A stretch of 7,927 bases of DNA from FEN-1219 sp037445815 (GCA_037445815.1 JBBIJV010000170.1:1-7927), one strand, 5' to 3'; shown: positions 1 through 6,463, counted from the stretch's first letter. The notes: generated by a model not told the origin, from the letters alone. Numbers and translations: made by a program.

Positions 1-429
1 GAGCCGCTCGCGGCCGCCGCGGCGGCCGCGCGTGCCGCGCAAGCCGGCCAAGGCGCGTTGACGCTCGTAGTGAACAAGATCGATCTGGAGCCGGCGGCCC
101 CGCGCACGGCGGCGCAGCGCGATACGCCCGTGCTCTATGTGTCGGCGCTGACGGGCGAAGGCATCGACGCGCTCGTTGCGCATTTGAAGGACGTGGCCGG
201 CCTCGGCGAGGCCGCCGAAGGGGCTTTCAGCGCGCGGCGCCGTCACCTCGATGCGCTCGCGCGCACGCGCGCGGAGCTTCAAGCCGCGCGGCCGCACCTC
301 GCGGGCGCGCTCGAGCTGGCAGCGGAACATCTGCGCAATGCACAGACGGCGCTCGGCGAGCTGACGGGCGAGATCACGAGCGACGATTTGCTCGGCGAGA
401 TCTTCAGCACGTTCTGTATCGGGAAATAA
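1..429 (+). CDS. mnmE: tRNA modification GTPase MnmE, C-terminal part (5' end outside window)
   Basis: MnmE (TrmE) is a cytoplasmic GTPase that works with MnmG to put a (carboxymethyl)aminomethyl group on C5 of wobble uridine U34 in certain tRNAs. The reading frame is open from base 1 and ends at TAA, giving the last 142 residues. Seen directly: the G4 guanine-specificity motif NKID at residues 25-28 of the fragment, the G5-like SAL at 48-50, a helical C-terminal domain, and the terminal FCIGK at 138-142. In the family the Cys of this CxGK tail is needed for tRNA modification, so the 3' end looks intact and functional. An Ala-rich stretch (residues 4-10) lies just before G4 and is probably a lineage-specific loop. 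The N-terminal folate-binding domain and the G1-G3 motifs lie upstream of the window. The gene is convergent with the broken epimerase, with a 22-bp gap between the two stop codons. Confidence 0.96.
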   Translation, partial: EPLAAAAAAARAAQAGQGALTLVVNKIDLEPAAPRTAAQRDTPVLYVSALTGEGIDALVAHLKDVAGLGEAAEGAFSARRRHLDALARTRAELQAARPHLAGALELAAEHLRNAQTALGELTGEITSDDLLGEIFSTFCIGK

Positions 430-432
430 CCG

Positions 433-450
433 CCGCCGTGTCGCCGGCGG
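433..450. terminator. GC hairpin between convergent genes, possible terminator
   Basis: CCGCCG (433-438) pairs perfectly with CGGCGG (445-450) around a 6-nt loop. It sits immediately after the mnmE stop and just before the end of the opposite-strand epimerase remnant, where a bidirectional terminator would be expected. There is no clear T-run on either side, so an intrinsic terminator is not proven; the short CCG-rich repeat could form by chance in such GC-rich DNA. Confidence 0.3.
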
Positions 451-451
451 A

Positions 452-1325
452 TCAAATCATCGCGACCGGCGCCTCGGTGAGCCAATACGAGCCCCCGAGC
501 CCGATGAGCCAAAGCGACGCGCGCTGTAGATACCCGTTCTTGCGATACCACGCGGCTGTCTTCCGAAGCCCAGCCGAGAGCGGCACGCGCGGCTGATACC
601 CGAGCTCCTTCTTGGCCCGCTCGATCTCGAACCAGCGGCTCGTCTTGAACCACGACAGTCGCCGGCGGAACACGGGCGGCCTCGTCTTCGCGTATTTGAA
701 CGCGGCCTCGATGGCCGCCGCGCCGGCCCAGGCCATTCCATTACCACGGGAAACGCACGATGCGGACGCTCGTCTCGACGGCCTCGGCCACCTCCCGAAC
801 GAGCTCCGTGAGCGTCACGGCTCTGTCGTCTCCGGCGATGTACACGCGGCCTCTCGCGTGCGGGCTCTCGGCCGCGAGCTCGAAGCAATCGACGAGATTC
901 TCCACGTACACCGGATGGTTGTACGTTTGTCCGTCGCCGATCATCAGAAACCAGCCGTTCGCGACCATGCGATAGAGCTTGAGCCAGCCGCGCGTGTCGC
1001 CGGGCCCGTAGACCGACGTCGGCCGCACGACGACCACGTCGAGGTCGCGCTCGAGAAAGTCGCGGCAAATCTTTTCGCCTTCGGCCTTCGCGTAGCAGTA
1101 GAAATCGCGCGGTGCGATCGGCGAGCTCTCGTCGCCGGGCGGATCCGTGATGATGCCGTGCACGCCTTGCGTGCTGCAGTGCACGACGCGCCGCACGCCG
1201 TAGCGCTCGGCCCCCGCCAGCACGTTGCGGGTGCCGTTCACCTCGATGTCCCAGTACGCCTCGTTCGGCTGAAGGATGTCGCCGAAGGGCGAGGCGAGGT
1301 GGAAGACCATGACGAGGACATTCAT
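452..1325 (-). pseudogene. Broken NAD-dependent epimerase / 3-beta-HSD-like gene (N-terminal deletion plus frameshift)
   Basis: Two minus-strand frames together encode most of an extended short-chain dehydrogenase (NAD-dependent epimerase or 3-beta-hydroxysteroid dehydrogenase-like). The first part, from ATG at 1325 to TAA at 741-743, contains VFHLAS, the NxxGTRNVL segment, the CST strand, the catalytic YCYAK (YxxxK) and RPTSVYGPGD. The second, in another frame from about 739 to TGA at 452, continues with the C-terminal part (FRRRLSWF..., then ELGYQPRVPL...GL). A net shift near 737-746 therefore splits the gene. In addition, the start MNVLV runs straight into MVFHLAS: the GxxGxxG dinucleotide-binding loop and roughly 60 residues normally between these two points are absent. 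A good Shine-Dalgarno sequence still precedes the start. With no cofactor-binding loop and a split frame, it is very unlikely to encode a working oxidoreductase. A sequencing error could explain the frameshift but not easily the missing segment. Confidence 0.85.
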
Positions 1326-1330
1326 ACGAG

Positions 1331-1337
1331 CTTCCCT
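1331..1337 (-). promoter_or_regulatory. Ribosome binding site of the broken epimerase gene
   Basis: On the minus strand AGGGAAG lies 5 nt before ATG at 1325. This supports MNVLV as the original start, which matches the usual beginning of Rossmann-fold epimerases, rather than the in-frame ATG at 1370. It shows that the first codons survived while the following nucleotide-binding region was lost. Confidence 0.6.
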
Positions 1338-1489
1338 GCCTTTTGCCTGCCGAGCGCAAGAATCATGCACACCCGCGTGCGGCTGGCTTCCGTCGATGGT
1401 CGAGCGCGTTTCCGCTTTGCACGGCCCCGCGGTGTCGGAAGGCGCCCGGCCGACTTTGAAGTCCCAAGATTTGCAATCGCGGCGTCCTC

Positions 1490-1509
1490 CTGTCGCTCAT
1501 CGGCGACAG
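1490..1509. repeat. Perfect 7-bp stem hairpin in the gap between divergent genes
   Basis: CTGTCGC (1490-1496) and GCGACAG (1503-1509) are perfect inverted repeats around a 6-nt loop. They lie in the roughly 240-bp non-coding gap (1326-1563) between the minus-strand epimerase remnant and the plus-strand small ORF. The gap holds no other recognisable feature apart from the ribosome binding site at 1331-1337. The hairpin could be an operator or a leader structure for either gene; no T-run follows, so it does not look like an intrinsic terminator. Confidence 0.35.
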
Positions 1510-1563
1510 TCGGGGGTTCTGCGATCGGCTTTCGCTGTGGCACGAAACTTGATGCGATCGGGC

Positions 1564-1845
1564 ATGGAGAGACGAATCGACCGATGCTTGGCGCTCGTTC
1601 GAGATTGGGCGGAGCGCCGCGTGGCGGCGGGCCACGAGCCGCCGTGGGCAAGGTATCAGTACATGAAGCTCATCGAGGCCGTTGCGGCGATCGAGGCGGG
1701 ACGAGCCTCGGTCACGCCGTCAGCGGGAGATTCACGGGCAGCACCGGTACGGGCCGCGGTACCTCGCCCCACAAAGGGCGAAGTTGCTGATATAGATAAG
1801 CGGCGACGGCGTCGGCGTCGTGAGGATCCACCTTTGCCCATGTGA
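1564..1845 (+). CDS. Small hypothetical protein with WAERR...PPWARYQYMKL segment
   Basis: A predicted 93-residue cytoplasmic protein of unknown function. The first half looks like real protein: an amphipathic helix (MERRIDRCLALVRDWAERR) followed by HEPPWARYQYMKLIEAVAAI, with aromatic residues and G/C-biased third codon positions. It resembles a family of small uncharacterised proteobacterial proteins that I recall as carrying a PPWAWYQYMKL-like core and ending in LPM, as this one does (PPLPM); this is from memory and unverified. The second half is basic and low-complexity (RRRRRRR) and overlaps the opposite-strand gene at 1712-2059 by 134 bp, tail to tail. ATG at 1564 was chosen; ATG at 1552, adding four residues, is equally possible. 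No clear Shine-Dalgarno sequence precedes either. No signal peptide or membrane segment is seen. Confidence 0.5.
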   Translation: MERRIDRCLALVRDWAERRVAAGHEPPWARYQYMKLIEAVAAIEAGRASVTPSAGDSRAAPVRAAVPRPTKGEVADIDKRRRRRRREDPPLPM

Positions 1846-2059
1846 TGCGCAGATCCGACGTGTTGCCGAGGACCGGATTGCGCCGACAGTAGGCGATCTC
1901 GCGGCGCAGAATTCCGCTTCCCACGTACAGCACCACGGACGCGCGGCCGTTGCCGGCGCGCCACACGACGAAGACGCCGTAGGCGTCGATTGCGGCGAGA
2001 TCGAGCCTGTCGAGCAGGCACCATTCCCCGCCGACGCATTTCTGCCATTGAAGTTGCAA
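1712..2059 (-). CDS. Small GIY-YIG-like protein, probably lacking the catalytic Glu
   Basis: A predicted 115-residue soluble protein. The core reads GVFVVW (28-33), then LYVGSG (44-49), then LRREIAYCRRN (51-61). The spacing and pattern match the GIY...YIG strands and following Arg-bearing helix of GIY-YIG nuclease folds. The end has the helix AVAAYLYQQLRPLWGE (84-99) and a VNLP motif (109-112), where GIY-YIG proteins often have a Glu helix and a final Asn. At the expected Glu position this protein appears to have Ala86, so nuclease activity is doubtful. The start was placed at TTG 2059 (MQLQWQKC...), because GGGGA lies 4 nt upstream and the WQKC...EWC opening looks like a natural N-terminus; an in-frame TTG at 2113 would add 18 non-family-like residues. 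The cellular role is unknown. Its 3' end overlaps the convergent small ORF. Confidence 0.72.
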   Translation of the reverse strand: MQLQWQKCVGGEWCLLDRLDLAAIDAYGVFVVWRAGNGRASVVLYVGSGILRREIAYCRRNPVLGNTSDLRITWAKVDPHDADAVAAYLYQQLRPLWGEVPRPVPVLPVNLPLTA

Positions 2060-2117
2060 AGAATCCCCGATTTCCCCAACTTCCGGTCTTGTTCTTGGGC
2101 AGCGATGGCGCAAACCG

Positions 2118-2156
2118 CCGAGCCCCGGGCCGATTTTTGCCCCGGCCCCGGCTCGG
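2118..2156. repeat. Large GC-rich imperfect hairpin between minus-strand genes
   Basis: CCGAGCC (2118-2124) pairs with GGCTCGG (2150-2156), and inside it GGGCC (2127-2131) pairs with GGCCC (2144-2148), leaving a 12-nt loop. It is the strongest inverted repeat noticed in the window. It lies about 95 bp past the stop of the GGDEF gene and about 60 bp before the start of the GIY-YIG-like gene, in a 190-bp gap (2060-2249) with nothing else recognisable. It could end the GGDEF transcript or fold in the leader of the next gene. No T-run follows on the minus strand. Confidence 0.4.
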
Positions 2157-2249
2157 AATTGGCGCCGACGCGCTATTGATGCAAGTTTCGTGCTTGGCGG
2201 GCCCTCGGGGGACGGAACGGCCCGCTCGGGACGAGCGGACCGGCCAGGA

Positions 2250-2831
2250 TCAGTCGTAGAGCCCGACGACCTTGGCCTTTTCCATGCGGCTCGGCGGCGT
2301 GCTCGCGACCTCGACGCGGTCGCGGCCGAACTGCTTCGCGACGTGCAGCACGCGTTCCGTGCGCGCGAGCAGCTCGTCGATCGATTCGCCGATGCGAACC
2401 TGCGCGACGCCGATCGAAACGGTGGCGCTCACGCGCTCGCTGACGGGCTTCTCGGCCACGGCAAACCGCAGCGCCTCTGCGAGCATCTCGGCCTGGCTCG
2501 CGGCGCAGGGGCGCGCCAGGATCATCAACGCGCCTCCGTCATAGCGGCTGAACGTGTACTCGGAGCGGTGCCATGCCGGCTCGGCGACGACGCGGCGGCA
2601 GCGGTCTGCGATTCCGGCGAGCACGTCGTCGCCGGCCGCGACGCCGTGGCAATCGTTGATGTTCTGGAGGTGATCGACGTCGAGCAAGAGCAGCGAGAAA
2701 GCGTTGCCGCTGCGCTGCGCGGCCTGTGCTTGCTCGGCGAGCTCCGCGAGGAATGCCGGTCGCGTGAGGCACAGAGTCAACGCGTCGAACGAAGGCGGGC
2801 AAGCAGTCCCGGCGGGCGGCATTTCAGGCAT
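2250..2831 (-). CDS. Stand-alone GGDEF-domain protein with degenerate signature (DGGAL)
   Basis: A predicted 193-residue cytoplasmic protein consisting of one GGDEF (diguanylate cyclase-like) domain without any sensor domain or membrane segment. Family features in order: LTRPAFLAEL (22-31), the metal/GTP-binding strand LLLLDVDHLQNIND (47-60, with D51 and N59), GDDVL (67-71), the signature region SRYDGGALMIL (95-105), VSIGVAQ (138-144) and a C-terminal KQFGRDRVE segment (166-174). At the active-site turn, where enzymes have RYGGDEF, it has RYDGGAL, so the Asp/Glu needed for metal binding and catalysis are missing; no RxxD inhibitory site precedes it either. It is therefore probably not a cyclase and may act as a nucleotide-binding or protein-interaction regulator (inference). 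ATG at 2831 was chosen, with GGAG 12 nt upstream; TTG at 2849 would add six residues but has AGGA directly abutting it. Confidence 0.85.
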   Translation of the reverse strand: MPEMPPAGTACPPSFDALTLCLTRPAFLAELAEQAQAAQRSGNAFSLLLLDVDHLQNINDCHGVAAGDDVLAGIADRCRRVVAEPAWHRSEYTFSRYDGGALMILARPCAASQAEMLAEALRFAVAEKPVSERVSATVSIGVAQVRIGESIDELLARTERVLHVAKQFGRDRVEVASTPPSRMEKAKVVGLYD

Positions 2832-2858
2832 CGGGCAATCGATCTCCAATCCTCGTTA

Positions 2859-2870
2859 GCGAACGTTCGC
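2859..2870. promoter_or_regulatory. 12-bp perfect palindrome upstream of the GGDEF gene, possible operator
   Basis: GCGAACGTTCGC is a perfect palindrome lying 27 bp upstream of the chosen ATG of the GGDEF-like gene, in a 122-bp gap after the ABC operon. A perfect dyad this close to a start suggests a dimeric repressor site. It is not the spaced GAAC-N4-GTTC LexA form. No convincing promoter boxes were seen around it, so the role is a guess. Confidence 0.3.
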
Positions 2871-2953
2871 ACTCTGCCGCCTCACTGCCGCAACGGGCGT
2901 GAACCTTCTCGCAGAAGCGCGAGGCCTGCGTTTACATAAACTCGCGGAGCCGA

Positions 2954-4135
2954 CTAACCGAGAATTGCTTCGCGCCGATAGAGTCGCACGGCCAGCCACC
3001 CGAACAGCACGCCGAGCGCGAGGCTGCTCAGGGCCGAGAGGGCGACGAACGGCGGGACGAGCGGTTGATCCTTGATCAGCGTCGTGATCAAGAGGTGTTG
3101 GCTCAAGCTCGGGATCCACATGAGCTTCGCCGTGGGCTCGATGTTCAACATCGTTGCGAACGCGAGCGGCAGCGTCGGCACGAGCAGCACGAACGTGCCG
3201 TAGGTCTGCGCCTCGCGATACGTCTTGCTGAACGACGCCACGGTCGTCATCAGCGCGGCGCCGAGCGGCGCGAACGGCGCGAGGAGCACGAACGCGAGCG
3301 CGGCCGTGCCCGCATCGAAGCTCGAGCTCATGCCGATCTGCTCGAGCGGTAGCTGGCGCAGCGCGATTGCGAATGCGACGAGCGTCAGCGCGAGCGAGGC
3401 GAGCATGTAGCAAACGGTGGCCGTCATCTTGCCGACCAGCAAGCTCACGCGCGGCACCGGCAGTGCCAGCAGCGGCTCGAGCGACTTGCGCTCGCGCTCG
3501 CCCGCCGTCGTGTCGATCGCGAGGTGCAGGCCGCCCGTCAGCGTCGCGAACAGGAGAAAGTACGTGAGCACGCCGAGCATGAGCGCCGAGCGGCTCGCGG
3601 GCGTCGACACGTCGAGCTCGTCGACGACGAGCGGCCGCAGCAGCCCGGGGTCCGTGCCGCTCGCGAGGAGGCGCAACAAGCCGATCTGCTGTGCGTACGC
3701 CTCCACGGCGCCGCGCACGCGGCTCACGCGGCTGCCGGCGCGCGTCTTCGAGCGGTCGAACACGAGCGCGACGCGCGCCGCGCGCTCGGTGCCGAAGTCC
3801 TCGTCGAAGTGCTCGTCGATGACGAGAATCACGTCGTGCACGCCCGTCGCGACGAGGCGCGCGGCTTCGTCGACGCCGTCGATGCCGTGCTTCTCGAGCG
3901 GCTCGATGCTGCGCGCGCGAAGCTGCGCGACGAGATTCGGCGCGCGCTCGGCGCGGAGAATCGGCACCTCGAGCACTTCTTCGGCCGAGGTCAGGTTGCG
4001 CGACACCATGAGGTTGATCAGCGCCGTGAACAGGATCGGGCCGAACAACGGGCCGAGCAGCAGCGAGATCAGCGTCCGCCGGTCGCGCAGCGTGTCGACG
4101 ATCTCCTTTCGGCAGACCGTGAAGACGGCTCTCAT
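2954..4135 (-). CDS. natB: ABC-2 type permease, NatB-like
   Basis: A predicted 393-residue inner-membrane permease that partners the ATPase encoded immediately upstream. It has one membrane segment near the N-terminus (about 22-43), a large extracytoplasmic domain (about 45-180), then a cluster of five or so segments (about 184-205, 231-260, 278-298, 312-331, 360-385). This is the NatB/ABC-2 layout. The loop DTTAGERERKSLEPLLALPV (209-228) closely fits the conserved cytoplasmic motif of this family. NatAB of Bacillus subtilis exports Na+, but related pairs move other substrates, so the cargo here is unknown. The start ATG (4135-4133) overlaps the TGA of natA as ATGA, with GGAG 6 nt upstream, showing translational coupling. 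It is the last gene of the three-gene operon and ends in TAG. Full length for the family. Confidence 0.9.
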   Translation of the reverse strand: MRAVFTVCRKEIVDTLRDRRTLISLLLGPLFGPILFTALINLMVSRNLTSAEEVLEVPILRAERAPNLVAQLRARSIEPLEKHGIDGVDEAARLVATGVHDVILVIDEHFDEDFGTERAARVALVFDRSKTRAGSRVSRVRGAVEAYAQQIGLLRLLASGTDPGLLRPLVVDELDVSTPASRSALMLGVLTYFLLFATLTGGLHLAIDTTAGERERKSLEPLLALPVPRVSLLVGKMTATVCYMLASLALTLVAFAIALRQLPLEQIGMSSSFDAGTAALAFVLLAPFAPLGAALMTTVASFSKTYREAQTYGTFVLLVPTLPLAFATMLNIEPTAKLMWIPSLSQHLLITTLIKDQPLVPPFVALSALSSLALGVLFGWLAVRLYRREAILG

Positions 4136-4866
4136 GCGGCGCTCCGCTCGCCGCGCTGAACCGCCTCGACGAAAATCTCCTCGAGACTCCGGCCGGGAAA
4201 GCGCAGGGCGAGCTCGGCAGGCGACCCGTGCAGCGTGACGCGCCCGGCCGCGATGATGACGAGCTCGTCGACGAGCGCTTCGACCTCCTGCATCACGTGG
4301 CTCGAGAGCAGCACGCAGCGCCCTTGCGCGCGCAGCTCGCGAAGCCACTCGCGCAGGTGCCGAGTCGCGATCACGTCGAGGCCGTTCGTCGGCTCGTCGA
4401 GCAAGAGGTGTTGCGGCTCGTGGACGAGCGCGCGCGCGAGCGCGATTTTCGTGCGCTCGCCTTGTGAGAAGCCTTTCGCCTTGCGGTTGGCGATCGCGCC
4501 GAGCTCGAGCCGCTCGACGAGCGCGTCGACGCGGCGCGCGAGCACGTCCTCGGCGAGGCCGTGCAAGCGGCCGTAGTACTCGATGTTCTCCCGTCCCGTG
4601 AGCTGTTGATAGAGGCCCGAGCTGTGCGGCAGCACCCCGATCAGGCGCCGCGCCGCGAGCGGCGCTTCGTCGAGGTCGATGCCGCCGATGCGCGCGCGGC
4701 CGGCGTCGGCCTTCAACACCGTCGACAGAATCCGCAGGCACGTCGACTTGCCGGCGCCGTTCGGCCCGAGTAGTCCCGTGATGCGGCCGTCCTTCGCCGT
4801 GAAGCTCACGCAGTCGACGGCGCGCACGGCGCCGAAGCGCTTGCTGATGCCCTCGACTTCGATCAT
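4132..4866 (-). CDS. natA: ABC transporter ATP-binding protein, NatA-like
   Basis: A 244-residue cytoplasmic ATPase that powers the NatB-like permease. Motifs in order: A-loop region near F11, Walker A GPNGAGKST (34-42), a Q-loop region GVLPHSSGLYQQLT (77-90), the ABC signature FSQGE (133-137, in place of LSGGQ), Walker B LLLDEP (153-158), D-loop GLD (162-164) and H-loop SSH (187-189). The GFSQGERTKIALARAL form of the signature is typical of the NatA branch. His81 stands where many ABC ATPases have the Q-loop Gln; I recall this substitution in other NatA-like proteins, so it need not mean loss of function. ATG at 4866 lies 10 nt after the stop of the hydrolase gene, with no strong Shine-Dalgarno sequence, so coupling to the upstream gene is likely. 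Its TGA overlaps the natB start by 4 nt. Confidence 0.92.
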   Translation of the reverse strand: MIEVEGISKRFGAVRAVDCVSFTAKDGRITGLLGPNGAGKSTCLRILSTVLKADAGRARIGGIDLDEAPLAARRLIGVLPHSSGLYQQLTGRENIEYYGRLHGLAEDVLARRVDALVERLELGAIANRKAKGFSQGERTKIALARALVHEPQHLLLDEPTNGLDVIATRHLREWLRELRAQGRCVLLSSHVMQEVEALVDELVIIAAGRVTLHGSPAELALRFPGRSLEEIFVEAVQRGERSAA

Positions 4867-4876
4867 GCGGCTGCGA

Positions 4877-6316
4877 TCACGGTGCGGGCCCGAGCAGCGT
4901 GAGGAAAAACGGCGTCGGCGGCTCGCGGTCGAGGCAGCTCGCGTCGAGCTCGGCCGGCGCCGGCCCCTCGAGGAACGAGCGCAGGATGCGCGGCACGCAG
5001 CCGACCCCGACGAGGCCGTGGCCCTGGCCGCGGCCGACGAGATGCACGCTGTTCGAGAGCCCCTCGGCGATCACGCGCTCGGCGTAGGCGGGCGGGGTGA
5101 TCGGGTCGAATTCGCCGGACAAGAGCAGCGCCGGCGTCGCGCTCCCCACGGGCGCCTTGAAATCGTCGTCGATCGCGCCGGTGGGCCAGCGCGCGCAGAT
5201 CAACCGCAGCGCGTCCAAGATCGCGGTTCCCAAGTACGTGGCTTCCAGCCCGCCCGTCGCGCCGGCCTCGACGAACGGCACGTCCTCGGTGCACGTCACC
5301 GAATTGCTCATCGGAAAGCTCAGCGACTCGGGCAGCTCGCGCAGCAGCGTGCGCGCCTGGCCCGCGAGCGGTGCGTAGTTTCCGGCGTGCGCTTCGCTGA
5401 TCAGCACGGGCAGGAGCGAGACCGTCGCGGCGCTGTAGCTCATGAACCGAACGAGCGTGCGAAGCTCGAGCGCGCTGATCGGCGGCGGATCCGTCTCTTC
5501 GGAGGCGCCGGCCTCGAGCCGCGCTAGCACCTCGGCGAAGAGCTGCGGCAACGCCGCAAACCGCTCGCCGCAGAGCGCATCGCCCCCGCAGCGCGCGAAA
5601 ATCTGCTCGAGGGCGCGCTGCGCCTCGCGCGCCACGTCGGGGCCGAGCGCAAGCGGCGGCGGCACGACGCCGTCGAGCACCACGGCGCGCACGCGGCCGG
5701 GATACCGGCGCAGATAGTGCTGCGCGACGCGCGTGCCGTAGGAGACGCCGTAGACGTTCCACGTCTCGAGGCCGAGCGCCTCGCGCACGCGCTCGAGGTC
5801 TCGCACCGCCACCGAGGTGGTATAGAAGCGCGGATCGTGCGTGAGCTCCGCCGCACAGCCGTCGATGACCCGGTTCAGGGTCTCGGCGCCGGCCGTATCG
5901 AGCGACAGGTCCTGCGGCACCGTGCAGCGAAAGCCCTCGGCCGACCGGCCCGTCCCGCGCTGATCGACGAGGACGATGTCGCGGTCGCGGCGCGCAGGCT
6001 CGAAGGCGCCGCGCTGCTGGAGGTAGAAGTCGACCGTGCTCTGCCCCGGCCCGCCGGCGATCAAGAGCAGCGGATCGGGCCGCGGCTCGGCGCTCAGGGC
6101 CGGGATGCGCGCGACGAACACGCCGATCGTCGGGCCGTCGGGCGCCGCGGGATCGAGCGGCACGGCGAGCGTGGCGCACTGCGCATACGCCGCCGGCACC
6201 GCATCCGTCGCGAGCCGACACCGCTCGCCCTCCGCCCACTCGGGCTGCGCCAACGCGGGGACAGCGGCCGCGGCGAGACCGATGGCGGCGACGAGCGGCG
6301 GCAGGCTGGGCGGCAT
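4877..6316 (-). CDS. Secreted alpha/beta hydrolase, S33 peptidase / TAP-like family
   Basis: A 479-residue exported hydrolase of the proline iminopeptidase/tripeptidyl aminopeptidase-like group. Residues 1-23 form a Sec-type signal (hydrophobic PPLVAAIGLAAAAVPALA with an ALA|Q cleavage site), although it lacks the usual N-terminal positive charges. Catalytic elements: GGPGQS oxyanion-hole loop (88-93), DQRGTGRS (118-125), nucleophile elbow GVSYGT with Ser192, Asp404 in GEFDPITPP and His433 in GQGHG. About ten cysteines (e.g. 33, 47, 131, 154, 342, 440, 461) suggest disulfides and a periplasmic location. A C-terminal TAP-like domain follows. ATG at 6316 gives the cleanest signal peptide; in-frame ATG at 6337 has GGGGAG directly abutting it and would add seven residues, and the long upstream open frame to 6541 is not protein-like. 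First gene of the operon with natA and natB; substrate unknown. Confidence 0.9.
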   Translation of the reverse strand: MPPSLPPLVAAIGLAAAAVPALAQPEWAEGERCRLATDAVPAAYAQCATLAVPLDPAAPDGPTIGVFVARIPALSAEPRPDPLLLIAGGPGQSTVDFYLQQRGAFEPARRDRDIVLVDQRGTGRSAEGFRCTVPQDLSLDTAGAETLNRVIDGCAAELTHDPRFYTTSVAVRDLERVREALGLETWNVYGVSYGTRVAQHYLRRYPGRVRAVVLDGVVPPPLALGPDVAREAQRALEQIFARCGGDALCGERFAALPQLFAEVLARLEAGASEETDPPPISALELRTLVRFMSYSAATVSLLPVLISEAHAGNYAPLAGQARTLLRELPESLSFPMSNSVTCTEDVPFVEAGATGGLEATYLGTAILDALRLICARWPTGAIDDDFKAPVGSATPALLLSGEFDPITPPAYAERVIAEGLSNSVHLVGRGQGHGLVGVGCVPRILRSFLEGPAPAELDASCLDREPPTPFFLTLLGPAP

Positions 6317-6463
6317 AGGGCCGCCATGTTCGCCCATCTCCCCGGGAAGTGGCCAGCCGCGTCGTGGGCCGACGGTGTCGGAAGGGGACCTTGGGCATGC
6401 AGCCGGCGCCATGTGGGGCGTGGAGGTGAGAGTGCCACGGCTTGTCGAATCTTGGTGCAACCA

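Noticed and set aside
612..1790. 392-codon plus-strand open frame across the epimerase remnant
   Set aside because: The translation has no recognisable domain and is rich in Arg, His and Ala; the minus strand carries clear epimerase motifs.
2954..4741. 595-codon minus-strand frame extending natB upstream
   Set aside because: The part before ATG 4135 is low-complexity Arg/Ala sequence lying over natA in another frame; NatB-like homology begins at MRAVF, and a ribosome binding site plus ATGA overlap support that start.
3417..5527. Several plus-strand open frames opposite natB, natA and the hydrolase
   Set aside because: They are antisense shadows of well-supported genes, with Arg/Ser/Ala-rich translations and no motifs.
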